From the NCBI GenBank assembly GCA_025464445.1, contig JAODLY010000050.1, positions 1 to 64,000 of the forward strand: DNA of 64,000 nt, given 5' to 3'. Made by a program: the position numbers and the translations under genes. The number at the start of each line of letters is the position of its first letter. Position 1 is the first letter of the stretch. Positions 23,992 through 32,054 of the stretch are shown here, piece after piece. Below the pieces are notes generated by a model, which was given only the letters and a program-made list of their open reading frames with translations, made no database searches and was not told where the DNA came from. This DNA is from Rhodoglobus sp. (GTDB taxonomy: Bacteria; Actinomycetota; Actinomycetes; Actinomycetales; Microbacteriaceae).

Positions 23992-24068
23992 TGGTAGCGA
24001 GGGCGGGACTCGAACCCGCGACACCACGATTATGAGCCGTGTGCTCTAACCACCTGAGCTACCCCGCC
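23992..24068 (-). tRNA. tRNA-Met (anticodon CAT)
   Basis: A 77-nt gene with the CCA end encoded (23992-23994). The acceptor arm is GGCGGGG against CCTCGCT with two G-T pairs. The anticodon loop GCTCATAA has CAT, the D-arm is TAGCTCAGGTGGTTAGAGC and the T-loop GGTTCGAGTCC. The first pair is G-T and three G-C pairs in the anticodon stem are lacking, so it is an elongator rather than initiator. Confidence 0.93.
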
Positions 24069-24095
24069 GGGTTACAGCCTGGTGAAGGGCTGAAG

Positions 24096-24167
<72 letters not shown>

Positions 24168-24297
24168 GCGAAAAGAACGTTCCCGTCCGTTTGGCACCGT
24201 AAGAGACTAGCATCCGCGCGACCGGGCGAATCCTCGGTTGGCGACGGGCCTGATGGGTATGAGACCGACTATCCCCGGAGCCGCGGCCACCCTCGCG

Positions 24298-24311
24298 TGC
24301 AAGCGCTTGCA
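24298..24311 (+). promoter_or_regulatory. LacI/MalR-type operator upstream of the alpha-glucosidase gene
   Basis: TGCAAGCGCTTGCA is a perfect 14-bp palindrome with a central CG. It sits 17 bases before the TATCGT -10 box (24329-24334), i.e. across the -35 region, where a repressor would block RNA polymerase. The LacI gene at 32257 has a matching half (CGCTTGC) just before its start codon and is a candidate regulator. Confidence 0.65.
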
Positions 24312-24340
24312 GCACCGGCCAAATGCCGTATCGTGAGGGC

Positions 24341-26104
24341 ATGACCCTAGAGAGCGTCCCGGATTCGACCGCGCCCGCCCCCCAGACAAAGCCAGGCACC
24401 GAACTCGCGACCGCAGGGTCGGAATGGTGGCGCACCGCCGTCATCTACCAGATCTACCCGCGGTCATTCGCGGACTCGACAGGTGACGGCGTGGGCGACC
24501 TGCCCGGCATCACGCGACGGCTCCCGGCACTCGCCGACCTCGGCATCGACGCGATCTGGCTCTCGCCATTCTTCCGATCACCGCAGAAAGACGCGGGATA
24601 CGACGTGTCAGACTACTGCGACGTCGACCCGCTGTTCGGCACTCTCGCCGACTTCGACGATCTGCTCGCAACGGCCCACAGGCTCAACCTCAAAGTGATC
24701 GCCGACATGGTGCCGAACCACACCTCCGACCAGCACGAGTGGTTCAAAGCCGCCCTCGCCGCACCCGAAGGTTCCCCCGAGCGAGACCGCTACATGTTCC
24801 GCGACGGCAAAGGCAAGAACGGCGACCTGCCACCCAACAACTGGGAGTCCGTGTTCGGCGGCTCGATGTGGCAGCGCGTCACCCGCCCCGACGGCACACC
24901 CGGCCAGTGGTACCTGCACATCTTCGACGTGTCGCAACCCGACCTCAACTGGGAGAACCAGTGGGTGCGCGAACAGTTTTTCGGCATCCTCAGGTTCTGG
25001 CTCGATCGCGGCGTCGACGGCTTCAGGGTGGATGTCGCACACGGCATGATCAAGGAAGCGGGCCTGCCCGACTACACGCCGCCGGTGGAAACCGCGAGCA
25101 TGGGCGGCGCGCCCGCCGTGTCCGCGCCCGGCACCGATCTGACCCCGGCGATCACCGACCCCGACGAGAAGCCCGACCCGCCGTACTGGGGCCAGCCCGG
25201 CGTGCACGAGATCTGGCGCGGCTGGCACGACGTGCTCGCCGAATACGAAGGCGACAGGGTGCTCTGCGCAGAAGCCTGGGTCGATCCGCTCACGAAGACC
25301 GCACTCTGGGTGCGCCCCGACGAGATGAGCCAGGCGTTCAACTTCGACTACATGTTCACCGAGTGGAAAGCCAAACGCCTACGCCGCGTGATCAAGGACT
25401 CGCTCGCGGCATTCTCCGCCGTAGGCGCCCCGAGCACCTGGGTGCTCTCCAACCATGACGTTGTACGCCACGCGACCCGGCTCGCGCTGAAGAAGGATGC
25501 TCCGCCCCAGGGTGCTGGCATCGGCCCCAAGTCGCCGGGCAAGCCCGACCGCGCCCTCGGCCTGCGCCGGGCTCGCGCCGCGACATCCCTCATGCTCGCA
25601 CTGCCGGGAAGCTCGTACATCTACCAGGGCGAAGAGCTCGGACTGCCCGAAGACATGGAGCTGCCCGACTCCGCCAGGCAAGACCCCACCTGGTTCCGCA
25701 CAAACGGTGAGAAATACGGCCGCGACGGATGCCGCGTGCCGATCCCCTGGGAGGCCGACAAGCCGGCATACGGCTTCAACGCGACCGGCAACAGCTGGTT
25801 GCCGCAGCCGAAGGACTGGGCACCATACGCCAGAGACGCGCAGACGGGCATCCCGGGCTCCACGCTCGAGCTGTACCGCAGCGCGCTCGCCCTGCGCAGG
25901 CAACACGACCTGGGGATCGGATCGGTGGCCTGGATCGACAGCTACGGCAAGGATGTCGTCGCGTTCCACAACGGCGACGTGACGGTGATCTGCAACACCG
26001 GCAAGATCGCAGTCGAGTTGCCGGTCGGGGAGATCCTGCTCTCCAGCGAAGAGATCACCGGGGGCGCGCTGCCCTCAGACACGACGGTGTGGCTCAGGAA
26101 CTAA
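24341..26104 (+). CDS. Alpha-glucosidase, glycoside hydrolase family 13
   Basis: A 587-aa cytoplasmic GH13 enzyme that releases glucose from maltose, maltodextrins, isomaltose or sucrose-like substrates. The conserved regions are visible: VIADMVPNHTSDQHEWF, GFRVDVAHG with the nucleophile Asp, LCAEAWVD with the acid/base Glu, and LSNHDVVRHATR. A short Pro/Ala N-terminal tail precedes the barrel (WWRTAVIYQIYPRSFADS). The ATG at 24341 lies six bases after TATCGT, hence probably leaderless. It stands alone with a LacI-type operator, and its stop overlaps the stop of the convergent M23 gene. Confidence 0.92.
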   Translation: MTLESVPDSTAPAPQTKPGTELATAGSEWWRTAVIYQIYPRSFADSTGDGVGDLPGITRRLPALADLGIDAIWLSPFFRSPQKDAGYDVSDYCDVDPLFGTLADFDDLLATAHRLNLKVIADMVPNHTSDQHEWFKAALAAPEGSPERDRYMFRDGKGKNGDLPPNNWESVFGGSMWQRVTRPDGTPGQWYLHIFDVSQPDLNWENQWVREQFFGILRFWLDRGVDGFRVDVAHGMIKEAGLPDYTPPVETASMGGAPAVSAPGTDLTPAITDPDEKPDPPYWGQPGVHEIWRGWHDVLAEYEGDRVLCAEAWVDPLTKTALWVRPDEMSQAFNFDYMFTEWKAKRLRRVIKDSLAAFSAVGAPSTWVLSNHDVVRHATRLALKKDAPPQGAGIGPKSPGKPDRALGLRRARAATSLMLALPGSSYIYQGEELGLPEDMELPDSARQDPTWFRTNGEKYGRDGCRVPIPWEADKPAYGFNATGNSWLPQPKDWAPYARDAQTGIPGSTLELYRSALALRRQHDLGIGSVAWIDSYGKDVVAFHNGDVTVICNTGKIAVELPVGEILLSSEEITGGALPSDTTVWLRN

Positions 26105-27081
26105 GGAACGTTCGTCGTATTCGCTTCAAGCCAGGCGAACGGGTCCACCGGCACCTTGTCGATGTGGATCTCGAAATGCAGGTGCGCGCCCACCGACGAA
26201 CCGGTGTCCCCGACGAGCCCGATGAACTCACCCACCTTGATGGCGTCTCCCACCTGCAGGGTGCTCGAGCCGGTGATCATGTGGGCGTAGAGGCTCTCGA
26301 CGTTCTGGCCGGGGATGTTGTGCTGGATGATGACGTGGTTACCGAAACTGTCGAAGCCGCTGTCGCCGCTGTGCTCTTCGACGACGCCGTCGGCAATCGC
26401 GTAGATCGGGGTGCCTGTACCCGGAGTGAAGTCGACGCCCTGGTGGAAGGTGGAGCATCCGTCGCACGGGGCCACACGCGGGCCCCAGCCATCTGAGATG
26501 GGCGTCGAGTAAGGAAACGGCCAGCGAATCGACCCGGTGGTGGGGGTGAACGTACCCGCGCGCACGCCATACGCCTGCACCATGAGGTCCTGATACGAAA
26601 CGACAGAGAAACCGTCGCGGCTGACTGTCGAAGGCGCCGCACTCGCGGAGACGTCGACACCCTGGGCGGCACCCGGGTCCGCGACACTCGTCGTGGAGGC
26701 CAATGGACTCGCAATGCCCATGAACGCGTTGGCCGGCACCGACATCCCCACCAGGAGAGCTCCGGCAAACAGCAGGGCAACGAGCGACCCCACCTTCGAC
26801 GAAGCCTTCGCGCGCCGGGGAGGTCGACGAAGATCGCGCGCCACCTGGTCGCGACCGCGCGGCCGTTTCACCTTCGCGCGGCGGGCGGGCGCAGGCACCA
26901 CGACCACAGTGCGTCGGACGGGATGGGGCGCCGGTGGCATCGGGACGGCGGCGCTCTCACGCTCGCGGGCCTCGCGGCGGGTCAGCGGCGCCGTGCCGGA
27001 CGACGCGACAGGTGGCTGCACCGGCTCGACGAGTCCGAGCAACTCGAAACCATTGCGGGGCGCATCCGAATAGCGGCCCAT
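26101..27081 (-). CDS. M23-family (LytM) metallopeptidase, membrane attached
   Basis: A 326-aa peptidoglycan hydrolase or regulator. The first ~100 residues are cytoplasmic and Arg/Pro rich, a single span (VGSLVALLFAGALLVGMSV) follows, and the M23 domain occupies the last third. Zinc ligands are in HQGVDFTPG and HLHFEIHID, with the catalytic His in ESLYAHM, so it should be active. It ends PFAWLEANTTNVP. The ATG at 27081 shares its A with the stop of a 19-codon upstream ORF (TGATG), which decides the start. It is a paralogue of the next gene upstream. Confidence 0.88.
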   Translation of the reverse strand: MGRYSDAPRNGFELLGLVEPVQPPVASSGTAPLTRREARERESAAVPMPPAPHPVRRTVVVVPAPARRAKVKRPRGRDQVARDLRRPPRRAKASSKVGSLVALLFAGALLVGMSVPANAFMGIASPLASTTSVADPGAAQGVDVSASAAPSTVSRDGFSVVSYQDLMVQAYGVRAGTFTPTTGSIRWPFPYSTPISDGWGPRVAPCDGCSTFHQGVDFTPGTGTPIYAIADGVVEEHSGDSGFDSFGNHVIIQHNIPGQNVESLYAHMITGSSTLQVGDAIKVGEFIGLVGDTGSSVGAHLHFEIHIDKVPVDPFAWLEANTTNVP

Positions 27082-27140
27082 CAGAAAGCGGACGCCCAGG
27101 AGCGCAGGCTCGTCGCGGCGCGCAGCACACCTGATGGCAT
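27081..27140 (-). CDS. 19-aa upstream ORF, translationally coupled to the M23 gene
   Basis: An ATG with AGGAG six bases upstream opens a 19-codon frame (MPSGVLRAATSLRSWASAF) whose TGA stop overlaps the M23 ATG as TGATG. The M23 gene itself has no good ribosome site, so ribosomes reaching it probably come from this frame. Whether the peptide has a role, or only its translation matters, cannot be told. It is Arg/Ser/Ala rich with one Trp. Confidence 0.5.
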   Translation of the reverse strand: MPSGVLRAATSLRSWASAF

Positions 27141-27284
27141 TCGCACTCCTGTAAAGCAACCAGCAGGCTAGGTACTGGCCACAGTTCGGGTGTCGGGAGC
27201 ACAGCCCTTAGGCACGTGCAGGTAACGGATTCATAAACATTATCGGCTGCATCCCGATATGGCCAGTCGACGCTGCGGCGGGTG

Positions 27285-28118
27285 CTAGTTAACCGCGTTC
27301 GCCTGCAACCAGGCGAACGGGTCCACCGGCACCTTGTCGATATGGATCTCGAGATGGAGATGGGCACCATACGAATTGCCGGTATCGCCGACAAGCCCGA
27401 TGAAGTCACCCACCTTGATCGCATCGCCGACATTGAGCGGGCTCGAGCCGTACTGCATATGGCCGTACAAGCTCTCCACGTTCTGGCCGGGGATCGAATG
27501 CTGGATGATCACATGGTTGCCGAACCCACCCGTGTCCTCCAGGTGCACGGCGACAACCCCATCGGCTATCGCATAAATCGGTGAGCCTGCACCCGGCGTG
27601 AAATCGACCCCATTGTGCATCGCCTGCCCCGAGATGTTCGCCGCGCGCAGGCCGAAACCGTCAGTGATCGGCACGGTATACGGAAAAGGCCAGCGAATCG
27701 CACCCGTCGTCGCCGAGAAACTGCCGCCATAGTTCGCGTACTGCAGGCGCAGCTGCTCCGCGTACGAGGTGGTGCCGAACGAATCCCGCACCGGGATGTC
27801 TACAGTGACGTTGTCGTCGATGGCCATCGCCTGCGCCGACTGTGTCGGTTTGACCTGGCCGACGATCGTGGTCAGGGTCGCGGATGACGCGTCGCTCGCG
27901 AACAGGTTCGCGGGAACCGACACCGCCACAACCAGGCCGCCCACCGCCAGCAGTGCTCCAAGGGAGACGAACGCGGAGCCCCGATTGCGGCGACGTCTCG
28001 CGGCGGCGGCCGCTTTGGCCGCTTTGGCGGACCTCGCGAGAGCCTTACGGGCGGTCGCCGGGGTCACCAGGTCGCGGGCTTCTCGCCGCGTCAATGGTGC
28101 TCCCGCCGGATGTGTCAC
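27285..28118 (-). CDS. M23-family (LytM) metallopeptidase, membrane attached, second copy
   Basis: A 277-aa paralogue of the 26101-27081 gene. A basic Ala/Lys/Arg N-terminus precedes one span (AFVSLGALLAVGGLVVAVSV) and the M23 domain with HNGVDFTPG, ESLYGHM and HLHLEIHID, so all zinc and catalytic positions are kept. The GTG lies six bases after TAAAAT, a leaderless arrangement, while the neighbour copy uses coupling, so the duplicates are expressed differently. Likely role: cutting peptide cross-links during growth or division. Confidence 0.88.
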   Translation of the reverse strand: MTHPAGAPLTRREARDLVTPATARKALARSAKAAKAAAAARRRRNRGSAFVSLGALLAVGGLVVAVSVPANLFASDASSATLTTIVGQVKPTQSAQAMAIDDNVTVDIPVRDSFGTTSYAEQLRLQYANYGGSFSATTGAIRWPFPYTVPITDGFGLRAANISGQAMHNGVDFTPGAGSPIYAIADGVVAVHLEDTGGFGNHVIIQHSIPGQNVESLYGHMQYGSSPLNVGDAIKVGDFIGLVGDTGNSYGAHLHLEIHIDKVPVDPFAWLQANAVN

Positions 28119-28163
28119 GAGATGATTTTACCGGGCGGGCGCAAGTACCCGCTCGGGGGACGG

Positions 28164-28964
28164 CTACAAACCGAGTTGGATGAGGGTGCGCTCGAGGCGC
28201 GCCGCGACATCCGGATGGGCCGCGAGGATGAAGTCGCGACTCGGCGCGGCATCCCCGAGGCCCTTCACGGTGGCGCCGGCTTCACGCGCGATGAGGGCTC
28301 CAGCCGCGTGGTCCCAGGGGCTGAGCGTGCGCTCGAAGTAGGCGTTCAGGCGACCCGCGGCGATGAAACTCAGGTCGAGCGATGCCGTCCCCTGCCGCCG
28401 GATGTCGCGCACCAGCGGCAGCAACTCCGCGACGAGCGCGCCCTGCCGCCCGCGCATCTCAGCGTCGTACGCGAACCCCGTCGCGACGAGCGCCTGCGAC
28501 AGGTCGACGCTCTCCGCGACATGGATCGGCTCGCCGCCGAGAAACGCGCCGCCGCCCGCCGTCGCTGTGAAAACCTCGCCAGACGCAGGGTTCACGACCG
28601 CGCCGGCGAGTGCCGTCCAGGTCAGCGGGTCCGGCTCGCCCTCGACCACCGCGATGCTCACGGCGTAGTGCGGGATGCCGTACAAGAAGTTGACCGTGCC
28701 GTCGATCGGATCCACGATCCAGGTGAGCCCACTCGAGCCCTTCTCGGCCCCGCTCTCCTCACCGAAGAACCCGTCATCCGGACGGGCATCCGCAAGGGCC
28801 GCCCGGATCAGCCGTTCCGTCTCGCGGTCGGCCTCCGTCACGATATCGACCGATGACGACTTGGATGCCGCGACCGAAACACCCTCGCTGCGCCGCAGCT
28901 TCGCGAGCTCCCCCGCCCGCAGTGCGACGTCGCGGGCGATGGTGAGGAGGTTCTCGTGGGGCAC
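28164..28964 (-). CDS. suhB: Inositol monophosphatase family protein
   Basis: A 266-aa Mg-dependent phosphatase. The family motifs are present: VTEADRETE, GEESG, WIVDPIDGTVNF with the metal-binding aspartates, and the C-terminal SPWDHAAGALIAREAGA. It would act on myo-inositol phosphate or histidinol phosphate; Actinobacteria use several such paralogues, so the substrate is open. The GTG start follows TAGGGT by six bases. Confidence 0.85.
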   Translation of the reverse strand: MPHENLLTIARDVALRAGELAKLRRSEGVSVAASKSSSVDIVTEADRETERLIRAALADARPDDGFFGEESGAEKGSSGLTWIVDPIDGTVNFLYGIPHYAVSIAVVEGEPDPLTWTALAGAVVNPASGEVFTATAGGGAFLGGEPIHVAESVDLSQALVATGFAYDAEMRGRQGALVAELLPLVRDIRRQGTASLDLSFIAAGRLNAYFERTLSPWDHAAGALIAREAGATVKGLGDAAPSRDFILAAHPDVAARLERTLIQLGL

Positions 28965-29013
28965 GTGTCAACCCTACGGCGCGCCTGCCGGTGGCCTTGG
29001 GCACAATGGAGTC

Positions 29014-29412
29014 ATGACGCGATACGGCATCGACGCCCTCACCGCGATCCGCCTCGTGCGCGAGGGGATCACCGTGCCCGACGAGCACCAGCTCGTCGCG
29101 CCGAACCTGCTGCGCTCCCAGGCGCTGTCGCTCATCTACCGGGCGACTCGTGCCGGTGACTACACCGAGTCCGAGGCGCGGGCGCTGCTCGACGGCATCA
29201 CGGAAATGCGCATCCGGCTGCTCGGCGATCGGGTGTCCCGAGCCAGGGCGTGGCGTGTGGCGGAGCAGCTGGGATGGGATGACACGGCGCAGGCCGAATA
29301 CGTCGCGGTCGCGCAGCTGCAGGCCGACGCGTTCGTGACGGTGGACGCGGAACTGGCGCGGCGGGTCGAAGGGGTCGTCGTGCTGGCGCCGTTTGAGGTG
29401 CTGCTCCGGTAG
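29014..29412 (+). CDS. PIN-domain-like protein (VapC-related), no antitoxin partner
   Basis: A 132-aa protein, MTRYGIDALTAIRLVREGI at the start and DAFVTVDAELARRV near the end. It resembles the PIN-like proteins annotated as VapC-family in many Actinobacteria, with possible metal-binding acids at Asp7, within EARALLDGITE, and at the late VDAE. No small DNA-binding antitoxin gene lies next to it, so it may be a housekeeping relative rather than a toxin. The ATG lies six bases after CACAAT. Right after its stop the tRNA-Tyr-derived repeat of the islet begins. Confidence 0.65.
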   Translation: MTRYGIDALTAIRLVREGITVPDEHQLVAPNLLRSQALSLIYRATRAGDYTESEARALLDGITEMRIRLLGDRVSRARAWRVAEQLGWDDTAQAEYVAVAQLQADAFVTVDAELARRVEGVVVLAPFEVLLR

Positions 29413-29419
29413 CTGCTGG

Positions 29420-29440
29420 GGGATTCGACTCCCCTACTGA
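29420..29440. repeat. 21-bp direct repeat, left boundary of the tRNA-Tyr islet (att-like)
   Basis: GGGATTCGACTCCCCTACTGA is identical to 31856-31876. Its first part, GGGATTCGA, is also the T-arm of tRNA-Tyr at 32062-32070. This is the pattern left by an integrase that uses a tRNA 3' end. Confidence 0.65.
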
Positions 29441-29577
29441 TGGCGACATTCGGCTTGGAGTTGCTCTTCTCGGTTGCGAGACCTTTTAGCGTCACAGAGC
29501 GCTTTGCTGGTCGCGTGAAGTCACTGTCTATCGCGCTCTGGATGCCAGAATGGCTCAAGCCCGACGATGGAGTTGCG

Positions 29578-30096
29578 ATGGACAGCAGAGCCGCCTACGA
29601 GACCGCCCTCGATTTAGCTAGGCGCATCGACACCAAGTACGAGTCGTGGACATACTGGCTCGAAGATCGGGAAGACAGCTCGTGGGCACTGGAACTCCTC
29701 GGCAATGTGATCGCGCTCGTAGGCGATGCCGACGTTCTGTACATTTGCGGCGCGCCCAAGGCAGATGCCGAGGGCGGACATGAGGTCGGGGCCGACTTGA
29801 TTCTGGTGACGGCGTCAGCGGTCATCGTTGGGTCAATCGAACGCGTCCAGTTGAATTCCGGTTTTCGGCACGACTGTTCAGTCGTTGCCCGGCCGCGTGG
29901 CGACATAGCTGCTATTGCTTTGATCGGCGCTAGTGGAATTAACACCGCCGCGGATGTCCCATGGCCAGCGGTCATCATCGCACGCCTCGAATTTGCCGAC
30001 GGCACCAGCCTGATGCTTCCCAACTCTAAGAACCCCAAGACCGCGCCCCCCGATGGGTTGAGAGAACTCGTTCCCGCCTTGGTCGGTGAGCTTTAG
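29578..30096 (+). CDS. Protein of unknown function inside the tRNA-Tyr islet, 172 aa
   Basis: The ATG at 29578 has GGAG seven bases upstream; the frame is open further back to 29440 without a good site. The protein begins MDSRAAYETALDLARRIDTK and later has a beta-rich part (GADLILVTASAVIVGSIERVQL and WPAVIIARLEFADGTSLML). No known motif, signal peptide or span. Its GC content is visibly lower than that of flanking genes (many ATT, TTT, AAG, GAT codons), which fits recent acquisition. It faces the fic gene. Confidence 0.6.
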   Translation: MDSRAAYETALDLARRIDTKYESWTYWLEDREDSSWALELLGNVIALVGDADVLYICGAPKADAEGGHEVGADLILVTASAVIVGSIERVQLNSGFRHDCSVVARPRGDIAAIALIGASGINTAADVPWPAVIIARLEFADGTSLMLPNSKNPKTAPPDGLRELVPALVGEL

Positions 30097-30284
30097 CTGC
30101 CCAACACCGCAGTTATAGGGCTCACGCGCCTAGCCGAACAGCTCTTACAAGGAACTCCGTTTGCTTTGGTGTACTGCCACGCGGGGACGCGGCGCTCTCG
30201 CGCAAATCAGCCCTCAGTGCCCTCGACGTGATCGACAAGCTCACTCCTCGGCTTGAGATGGTGCCTGCGGCGCGACATATGCAG

Positions 30285-31517
30285 CTATTTCTCGACTTTC
30301 CCCTGTCGAGCTACCACACGCGAGAACGCACCCAGCTCCGGGGAAGGCAGAAAAGCGTCCATCCTCCAGATTCCGGACTCGAACACTCCTGCCTCCATCT
30401 CGTCGATGAGTTCTAACTCGCAGAGTTTCGTGAGGTCGCGCGCCAAAAGCTTGTCACTTGTTCGCGCGTACTCCGCGGCGATCTCAGTAGTAAGCACTTT
30501 GATCGATTTCTTCTCGACCAACGCGTCGTGCGGCATTGCAAGAGCAACTGCGCGTCGGCGGCGCGCGGTTGGGGTAGACGGCTCCCCCTGAAACTTTTCG
30601 TGGACATAGTTCACCCAGGCAACGCCGCGCTGGACTGCTTGAACGTCTTTAACTTGCAAGCGGAGCTGGTCTCTAAAGCCAGTAATGCTGTACGCAATGA
30701 ACCCTGCAACATCCAGTTGACGTGAAGCCGCGTCCAGTTTTTGGTAGTACTTCGACTTCGTGCGGTTGTAGTGATTCGAGAGCACACTTGTGCTGATCCA
30801 AGGAACGGAATGTGAGTGCGCGAGAATGGCGCACTCAATCAGACGTGCCAGCCTTCCATTGCCATCCCCGAACGGATGAATCCAAGCTAAGTAGAGATGT
30901 GCAAGAGTCGCGGCGTAAAAGGAATAGAAGAACGATTGATCAGCAGCCTTCTCGCTCTGTGCGCTGTCGATCATTTCGTTGACCCATTCGCAGAGCTTGT
31001 CCATTAGTTCCGGGACGTCCTGCGCTGGCGCTCCACGATAGGGCCCTACTACTACAGGGACAGTCCGGTAGCGGCCCGGCGTGACATGATCTTCGAGTTC
31101 GAGGTCCCTAAGAAGACGCTCATGCTTGTCGAGTATCCACTGCTTCGTGAGTCGAAACTGTGGGTTGTCGTAAACCTCCACTCGTACTTCTGTCAGCGCG
31201 TCCACCACATTTCGCACCTCCTGCTCGAGGTATTGCTGCGATTCTGGAAGCTTCTTGTTGTTGACAAGGATGTCTTCGACTTCTTGCTCGTTGAGAGTGT
31301 TTCCTTCAATGGCCGCAGACGAGAGTGCTCCACGCCGCAGGTAGACCTCGGATAGCCGGAGGGCGACACTTGGTTGCAACGGCGTACCCACCAAATGTTG
31401 ACACTTCGAGTAGCTCTCGCCGAGATGAGCCCAAAGGGGCGTTGGCAACTCGCGAGAGTCAAATTTGAATGTGAGCCACGGATGAGAACTGAGGTACTGG
31501 GGGGCATTTCCGGCCAT
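30285..31517 (-). CDS. fic: Fic-family AMPylase-like protein, class II (self-inhibited)
   Basis: A 410-aa protein that would transfer AMP or another nucleotide to target proteins. The Fic motif HPFGDGNGRLAR starts at about residue 214 with the catalytic His, and the inhibitory motif SAAIEG at about 67-72 places the Glu that blocks ATP, marking class II. An N-terminal Fic_N part and a C-terminal winged-helix-like part (about 330-400) flank the core. The ATG lies five bases after TACCAT. Low GC and AAG/TTC-rich codon use contrast with the genome. The 188 bases downstream hold only a fragmentary ORF that I do not recognise. Confidence 0.9.
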   Translation of the reverse strand: MAGNAPQYLSSHPWLTFKFDSRELPTPLWAHLGESYSKCQHLVGTPLQPSVALRLSEVYLRRGALSSAAIEGNTLNEQEVEDILVNNKKLPESQQYLEQEVRNVVDALTEVRVEVYDNPQFRLTKQWILDKHERLLRDLELEDHVTPGRYRTVPVVVGPYRGAPAQDVPELMDKLCEWVNEMIDSAQSEKAADQSFFYSFYAATLAHLYLAWIHPFGDGNGRLARLIECAILAHSHSVPWISTSVLSNHYNRTKSKYYQKLDAASRQLDVAGFIAYSITGFRDQLRLQVKDVQAVQRGVAWVNYVHEKFQGEPSTPTARRRRAVALAMPHDALVEKKSIKVLTTEIAAEYARTSDKLLARDLTKLCELELIDEMEAGVFESGIWRMDAFLPSPELGAFSRVVARQGKVEK

Positions 31518-31530
31518 TCTTGATGGTACC

Positions 31531-31590
31531 CCTTAAGTGACCCTTAAATTGTCCATATCTCTGTCTATGTCGTTGTCCGCATCGCTGTCC
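31531..31590. repeat. Five 12-bp imperfect tandem units upstream of fic
   Basis: Read on the plus strand in 12-base steps from 31532 the units end in TGACC, TGTCC, TGTCT, TGTCC and TGTCC with a variable first half. They cover the -20 to -75 region of the fic promoter. Such regular spacing would place sites about one helical turn apart, as for cooperative binding of a regulator. Confidence 0.5.
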
Positions 31591-31802
31591 TAATTGTTGG
31601 GGAGAGGTGGGCCATGTCTGGTGTGTGGCTGTCGCCTTGAGATGCAGGCAAGGTGGACCCACCGCGATGCCTGACCCGTCCTGTCTTGGGAGGGCAGCAG
31701 CTTGCACAAGGAGGGCAGTGCCAGTGCCAAGGCATCTGCAGCACCGTGCTGCTCACACCCTTAGGGTGGCCTACGCACTCAATGAACAGGGCCCCCGGAT
31801 GA

Positions 31803-31876
31803 GCGGGAACGCTTTGTGGACCGTGGAGCTTCTTCATTTCGTCGTGGCAAGTGAGGGATTCGACTCCCCTACTGAG
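31803..31876. repeat. Duplicated 3' end and downstream flank of tRNA-Tyr (att-like)
   Basis: This stretch matches 32011-32075 over about 65 bases with few differences, including GACCGTGGAGCTTCTTC, CGTGGCAAGTGAGGGATTCG and the bases between them. It therefore carries a copy of the acceptor end and T-arm of tRNA-Tyr plus its terminator flank. Its right part (31856-31876) recurs at 29420-29440. Confidence 0.75.
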
Positions 31877-31981
31877 CCGCATCCACATCGCGCGGTCACA
31901 CCTAGCCGGCGAGTAGCGAGCGGCGCGATGCGGCTGACTGCTCAGCGGGGGCCCAAGAGAGGCTTCTCGTCCGCCACCCGT

Positions 31982-32054
31982 CACGACAAAAAGAAGAAGC
32001 CCCAGGTCAGCGCGGAAGCGTTTGTAGACCGTGGAGCTTCTTCTTTTTGTCGTG
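31982..32054 (-). terminator. Long hairpin terminator after tRNA-Tyr
   Basis: CACGACAAAAAGAAGAAGC (31982-32000) is perfectly complementary to 32036-32054: 19 bp with a 35-base loop. Arm two begins at the tRNA end. The A/T-rich steps in the stem give a T-run on the minus strand. Confidence 0.75.

Larger units (their letters stand above)
31518..32052. other. 535-bp gene-free stretch of the islet next to tRNA-Tyr
   Basis: It holds the fic promoter with 12-bp units, about 210 bases with no recognisable gene, the att-like duplication 31803-31876, and the terminator hairpin of tRNA-Tyr. No integrase or transposase gene remains, so if this was an integrated element it has decayed. Confidence 0.55.

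Noticed and set aside
29014-29412. A complete VapBC toxin-antitoxin pair
   Set aside because: Only the PIN-like gene is present; the bases upstream belong to the suhB promoter and no small DNA-binding partner exists.
31543-31590. Asp-rich 18-codon tail (DSDADNDIDRDMDN) as the end of a lost antitoxin before fic
   Set aside because: A stop codon lies directly upstream in that frame, so there is no longer gene; the 12-bp periodicity explains the pattern.
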